Positions 13,105 through 15,446 of a DNA stretch of 15,446 nt are shown here, piece after piece. The position numbers were made by a program, and so were the translations under genes. This stretch comes from JAYKGU01 sp035285585. GTDB taxonomy: Bacteria; Cyanobacteriota; Cyanobacteriia; CAKZMO01. The notes under the pieces are model-generated. The model was not told where the DNA came from. It made no database searches and worked only from the letters and a program-made list of their open reading frames with translations. The stretch covers positions 1 through 15,446 of the forward strand of contig JAYKGU010000049.1 of NCBI GenBank assembly GCA_035285585.1, written 5' to 3'. Every line of letters begins with the position of its first letter. The stretch's first letter is position 1.

Positions 13105-13587
13105 CTATTCCGCAAACATCTTGCTGAGAATGCGCTGGACAATTTCCATGCCCGTGAACGCCTGCCAGCCAAACAGACCCACCAGGGAAACGTTAAGGGC
13201 AATATGGGCGCTGCGTGCCCACTCCTGCCCCTTCTGCATAAAGGGAGACAGGGCGGCGGAGGTGGCAATCAGGCCAGTCATCCCCAGGCCAACGAGCAGG
13301 TGGGGGCCAACGAACAGCTTGCCGTTGTTGATGTAGGTAACGGCCATGCCGCCAATCGACCCCAGTACCATGAGGGACAGGAGGGCCGAGCTGATTTGAA
13401 AGTGGCGGACGTTGACTTTCTTCTTAGCCAACTCTTTCTTCTTATCGGTGTCATCGGTCTTCCGCATCTGGCGGATTTGAAAGCCCAGGACGGCAGTGTA
13501 GACTGACAGCAACAGCAAGCCCCACATAAAAATGGGATGCACAAAGTTGAGCCAGGGCTTGATTGATTCGGGAATTGGTAAATCCAT
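13105..13587 (-). CDS. DUF4079 family four-helix membrane protein
   Basis: The 160-residue protein has four hydrophobic segments (about 18-38, 63-85, 96-116 and 128-147). The loop between the first two is highly charged (about 38-61, rich in Lys/Asp). It matches the cyanobacterial and plastid DUF4079 family; no function is established for it as far as I know. A notable pattern is that each helix begins with or just before a histidine: His17 in NFVHPIFMW, His62 in VRHFQISS, His96 in VGPHLLVGLG and His128 in ARSAHIALN. The ATG at 13587 is preceded by GAGGA at about 5 bp, a reasonable ribosome site. It is monocistronic, with its own terminator downstream and an AT-rich region upstream, where a transposon has inserted about 85 bp away. 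Confidence 0.85.
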   Translation of the reverse strand: MDLPIPESIKPWLNFVHPIFMWGLLLLSVYTAVLGFQIRQMRKTDDTDKKKELAKKKVNVRHFQISSALLSLMVLGSIGGMAVTYINNGKLFVGPHLLVGLGMTGLIATSAALSPFMQKGQEWARSAHIALNVSLVGLFGWQAFTGMEIVQRILSKMFAE

Positions 13588-13692
13588 GATCCTCGTCGGT
13601 GATCCTAGTGGTGGATGGGCGCGTCTTTACATAATTTAATTTACACAATTCGATTAATATCTGTCCCTCACTGACCAAAAATAATGGGATAC

Positions 13693-13717
13693 AAGCCCCG
13701 TCCTCCTGGGACGGCTT
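13693..13717 (+). repeat. Left-end hairpin of the tnpB element
   Basis: AAGCCCCGTCC, loop TCCT, then GGACGGCTT form a 9-bp stem with a two-base (CC) bulge. The placement and bulge match the hairpin at 121-143. Confidence 0.65.
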
Positions 13718-13768
13718 TTCTGAATAAACGCCTATACTTTTTCTTCAGCCATAGAGTACAATAGAACT

Positions 13769-14932
13769 ATGCTGAATCTCACCTACGAGTACAAACTCAT
13801 TCCCACGGCGCAACAGGCAGCAGTATTTGAAGACTGGCTGGAAATTTGCCGTAAGGTCTACAACTACGCCCTGGCAGAACGTAAGGATTGGGTGAAGTCT
13901 CGCCAATCTCCCGTCAATGCTTGCAGTATCGAGCGGGAATACATCATTCCTGCTGATGCACCTCGTCCCACCTTTGCGCGGCAGTGTCAGTCATTGGCAG
14001 CCGCAAAGAAGGACATTGCTGAACTCAAACGACCTCACAGCCATGTCTTGCAACAGGTGTTGAGGACGTTGGCGGGGGCATTTGTGGCGATGTGGGAGAG
14101 AGGGCATGGGTTCCCCCGATTTAAGCAACGGATGCGCTCGTTCCTATTCCCGCAGTTGAACACGCAGGCCGTTGATGGCGATAGGGTGAACCTGCCCAAG
14201 ATTGGCTGGGTGAAGATGCACCAGTCCCGCCCCATCCCTGATGGGTTCGACGTGAAGCAGATCCGGATAGTGAAGCGGGCATCGGGCTACTACGCCCTGC
14301 TCACTTTGCAGATGGATGTAGTCGTCCCCGATGTCGCCCCTCACGGTGAACCCCTGGGAATTGATGTGGGATTGGCAAGCTACTTGGCAACCTCTGCTGG
14401 AGAACTGGTTCCTAATCCGCAATTTTTCGTCAACGGGCAACGCAAGCTGGCATCGCTGCAACGTCAACTGAAGCGGAAAGTCAAGGGTTCTAAGCGCTGG
14501 AAGCGGTTTCAACAGCAGGTTGCACGATTCCACGAACACCTGAGAAACGCCCGTAAGGATTTTCAGTTCAAGCTGGCCCATCGCCTGTGCGACCAAGCCG
14601 GAATGATTTTCGCAGAAGACCTCAACCTCAAAGGGCTAGCTAGGGGGATGCTGGGTAAGCATTGCCTGGATGCTGCTTGGGGGGAGTTTCTGCGTATTCT
14701 GGAATGGGTGTGCTGGAAGCGGGGTGTCTATTTCGCCAAAGTGGATGCGGATAAGACTTCCCAGAGCTGTCCCGCCTGTGGCGTCATCACGGGCAAAAAG
14801 GCACTCTCCGAGCGGGTTCACCATTGCCCGGAGTGTGGCTACCAGGCCAATCGGGATGTGGCGGCGGCTCAGGTGGTGATGATGCGTGGTTGTGTGGCGG
14901 TGGGGCACATCGTCCAAGCTCATGGAGGGTAA
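13769..14932 (+). CDS. tnpB: TnpB, RNA-guided nuclease of an IS200/IS605 element
   Basis: TnpB is the compact RNA-guided DNA nuclease ancestral to Cas12. The 387-residue protein looks complete. The N-terminus is MLNLTYEYKLIPTAQQAAVF with the usual helical domain and GFPRFKQR (114-121). RuvC-I is GIDVGL with Asp199, RuvC-II is IFAEDLNLKGLA with Glu283, the zinc ribbon has CPACG and CPECG (Cys334, 337, 353 and 356), and RuvC-III is NRDVAAAQ with Asp363. All three catalytic acids and all four Cys are present, so it may be active. TACAAT at 13757 could be its -10. The gene ends 58 bp before the element's right end, which is expected to belong to its guide RNA. It differs clearly in sequence from the tnpB remnant at 243. 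Confidence 0.93.
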   Translation: MLNLTYEYKLIPTAQQAAVFEDWLEICRKVYNYALAERKDWVKSRQSPVNACSIEREYIIPADAPRPTFARQCQSLAAAKKDIAELKRPHSHVLQQVLRTLAGAFVAMWERGHGFPRFKQRMRSFLFPQLNTQAVDGDRVNLPKIGWVKMHQSRPIPDGFDVKQIRIVKRASGYYALLTLQMDVVVPDVAPHGEPLGIDVGLASYLATSAGELVPNPQFFVNGQRKLASLQRQLKRKVKGSKRWKRFQQQVARFHEHLRNARKDFQFKLAHRLCDQAGMIFAEDLNLKGLARGMLGKHCLDAAWGEFLRILEWVCWKRGVYFAKVDADKTSQSCPACGVITGKKALSERVHHCPECGYQANRDVAAAQVVMMRGCVAVGHIVQAHGG

Positions 14933-14990
14933 AAGCAATGGCTTCCCAAGGAAATGAGAATCCCCCTCCTTCAGGTGGGGGAGTAGTCAA
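14850..14990 (+). ncRNA. Predicted omega RNA (reRNA) with the right-end hairpin
   Basis: In known TnpB systems the guide RNA is transcribed from the 3' part of tnpB through the right end, and the guide is the flanking DNA. Here the right end carries CCCCCTCC-TTCA-GGTGGGGG at 14962-14981 followed by AGTAGTCAA. The 3' limit at 14990 is well supported; the 5' limit is a guess. The guide would begin at 14991 (CTTCCACCTT...). Confidence 0.45.
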
Positions 14991-15105
14991 CTTCCACCTT
15001 CTCGGTGTTTAAGGGAATCTGAGCGTGGCTAAGATGTGGGGCGATCGCCAAGACGCTAACCAGGTTCAGCAGGCCCACCAGGCCGTGATGGAGGGCGAAA
15101 GGGGC
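14991..15105 (-). pseudogene. Possible remnant of a secreted-protein leader cut by the IS element
   Basis: On the minus strand the frame entering the right end of the tnpB element encodes FALHHGLVGLLNLVSVLAIA followed by PHLSHAQIPLNTEKVEV. This reads like a signal peptide with an SHA|Q cleavage site. There is no ATG in frame (a GTG occurs at 15078) and a TGA lies just upstream at 15112-15114. The frame ends within the element. It may be an N-terminus broken by the insertion, or chance. I know of no matching protein. Confidence 0.25.
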
Positions 15106-15120
15106 GATCGCTCATCTAGC

Positions 15121-15149
15121 TTTACAAAAATCAATAAAGGTCTTAATAT
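15121..15149 (+). promoter_or_regulatory. psbA promoter
   Basis: TTTACA (15121-15126) and TAATAT (15144-15149) are separated by exactly 17 bp, a good sigma-70-type match for a strongly expressed gene. The predicted start near 15156 leaves a leader of about 59 nt. The tnpB element ends 130 bp upstream of this promoter, so the core promoter is intact. Confidence 0.7.
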
Positions 15150-15156
15150 ATTGATA

Positions 15157-15172
15157 CGAGGTTAACGCCTCG
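15157..15172 (+). promoter_or_regulatory. Stem-loop at the start of the psbA leader
   Basis: CGAGG, loop TTAACG, CCTCG form a 5-bp stem at the predicted 5' end of the message. It may protect the transcript or affect light-dependent stability; this is inferred from position only. No Shine-Dalgarno sequence is visible before the ATG. Confidence 0.45.
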
Positions 15173-15214
15173 CCTTTCATCACAAATGTCGTTTAGCTTA
15201 AAGCACTCATTGCA

Positions 15215-15446
15215 ATGACTACTACTCTGCAGCAGCGTGAAAGCGCTAACCTGTGGGAGCAGTTCTGCAACTGGGTCACCAGCACCGAAAACCGCCTCTA
15301 TGTGGGTTGGTTCGGCGTTCTGATGATCCCCACCCTGCTGACTGCAACCATCTGCTACATCATCGCCTTCGTAGCCGCTCCTCCCGTTGACATCGACGGT
15401 ATCCGCGAGCCTGTTGCCGGTTCTCTGATGTATGGCAACAACATCA
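15215..15446 (+). CDS. psbA: Photosystem II reaction-centre protein D1, N-terminal part
   Basis: D1 forms, with D2, the photosystem II core in the thylakoid membrane that binds the water-oxidising cluster and the QB plastoquinone. The 77 residues in the window (MTTTLQQRESANLWEQFCNW, then VTSTENRLYVGWFGVLMIPT) match the highly conserved D1 N-terminus. The first transmembrane helix is LLTATICYIIAFVAAPPVDI, followed by the luminal DGIREPVAGSLMYGNNI. The gene runs off the right edge, so the residue that distinguishes high-light from low-light forms (position 130) cannot be read. It has its own promoter. Confidence 0.97.
   Translation, partial: MTTTLQQRESANLWEQFCNWVTSTENRLYVGWFGVLMIPTLLTATICYIIAFVAAPPVDIDGIREPVAGSLMYGNNI

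Larger units (their letters stand above)
13672..14990 (+). mobile_element. tnpB-only IS200/IS605-family element, apparently intact (IS1341-like)
   Basis: The left end is placed near 13672 because TGACCAAAA followed by TGGGAT(A/T)CAAGCCCCG is shared with the tnpA-bearing end at the start of the window. The right end is placed at 14990 after AGTAGTCAA, shared with the decayed element ending at 794. The interior holds a single full-length tnpB and no tnpA, so transposition would need TnpA in trans. These elements make no target duplication, so none is expected. The boundary bases are inferred from pairwise matches and could shift by a few bases. Confidence 0.75.

Noticed and set aside
13451..13678. 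75-residue minus-strand frame upstream of DUF4079
   Set aside because: It overlaps DUF4079 in another frame and starts at the edge of the IS element; no protein-like features.

Overview
This window is from a cyanobacterial chromosome, probably a filamentous or Leptolyngbya/Nodosilinea-like lineage, though the genus is a guess. Three things support this: the HIP1 palindrome GCGATCGC recurs throughout; the window ends in the N-terminus of psbA (photosystem II D1); and several genes are typical of cyanobacteria (pxcA/cemA, a four-helix DUF4079 membrane protein, and a coiled-coil protein next to coaD).

Layout. Positions 1-794 are a pile of decayed mobile DNA: one end of an IS200/IS605 element carrying the C-terminus of tnpA, a short IS110 transposase N-terminus, and a tnpB pseudogene with stops and frameshifts whose right end is still recognisable. 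From 961 to 5272 four genes lie head-to-tail on the minus strand. In transcription order they are pxcA (light-linked proton extrusion), potB (polyamine-type ABC permease), sixA (phosphohistidine phosphatase) and gltA (citrate synthase), the last with a terminator. Divergent from pxcA is a large plus-strand gene for a UvrD/AddB-like superfamily 1 helicase-like ATPase (5505-7796). It is followed by a 375-bp intergenic region filled by an inverted-repeat element with a second palindrome inside it. coaD and a coiled-coil protein then overlap by ATGA (8186-9387). They converge on potD, a polyamine-type binding protein with a Tat-like leader (9437-10585).

The 420-bp gap after potD holds a possible 50-codon ORF and a long hairpin. 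A secreted deacetylase fused to a phosphodiester-glycosidase-like domain occupies 11006-12940. DUF4079 (13105-13587) has a clear terminator. An apparently intact tnpB-only IS element (about 13672-14990) sits just upstream of psbA, which has a good -35/-10 promoter and a short 5' leader stem-loop.

How the parts relate. Most of the window is housekeeping: TCA cycle entry, CoA synthesis, thylakoid and cytoplasmic-membrane bioenergetics, and polyamine uptake split over two loci. The accessory signal is in the mobile DNA. The tnpA-bearing end at 1-165 and the intact tnpB element at 13672-14990 share nearly the same terminal sequence, so they look like members of one transposon family, and the tnpB-only copy could be moved in trans. 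I see no clear undescribed defence or biosynthetic system. The most unusual items are the divergent helicase-like protein, the two-enzyme secreted fusion, and the four-histidine pattern of the DUF4079 protein.
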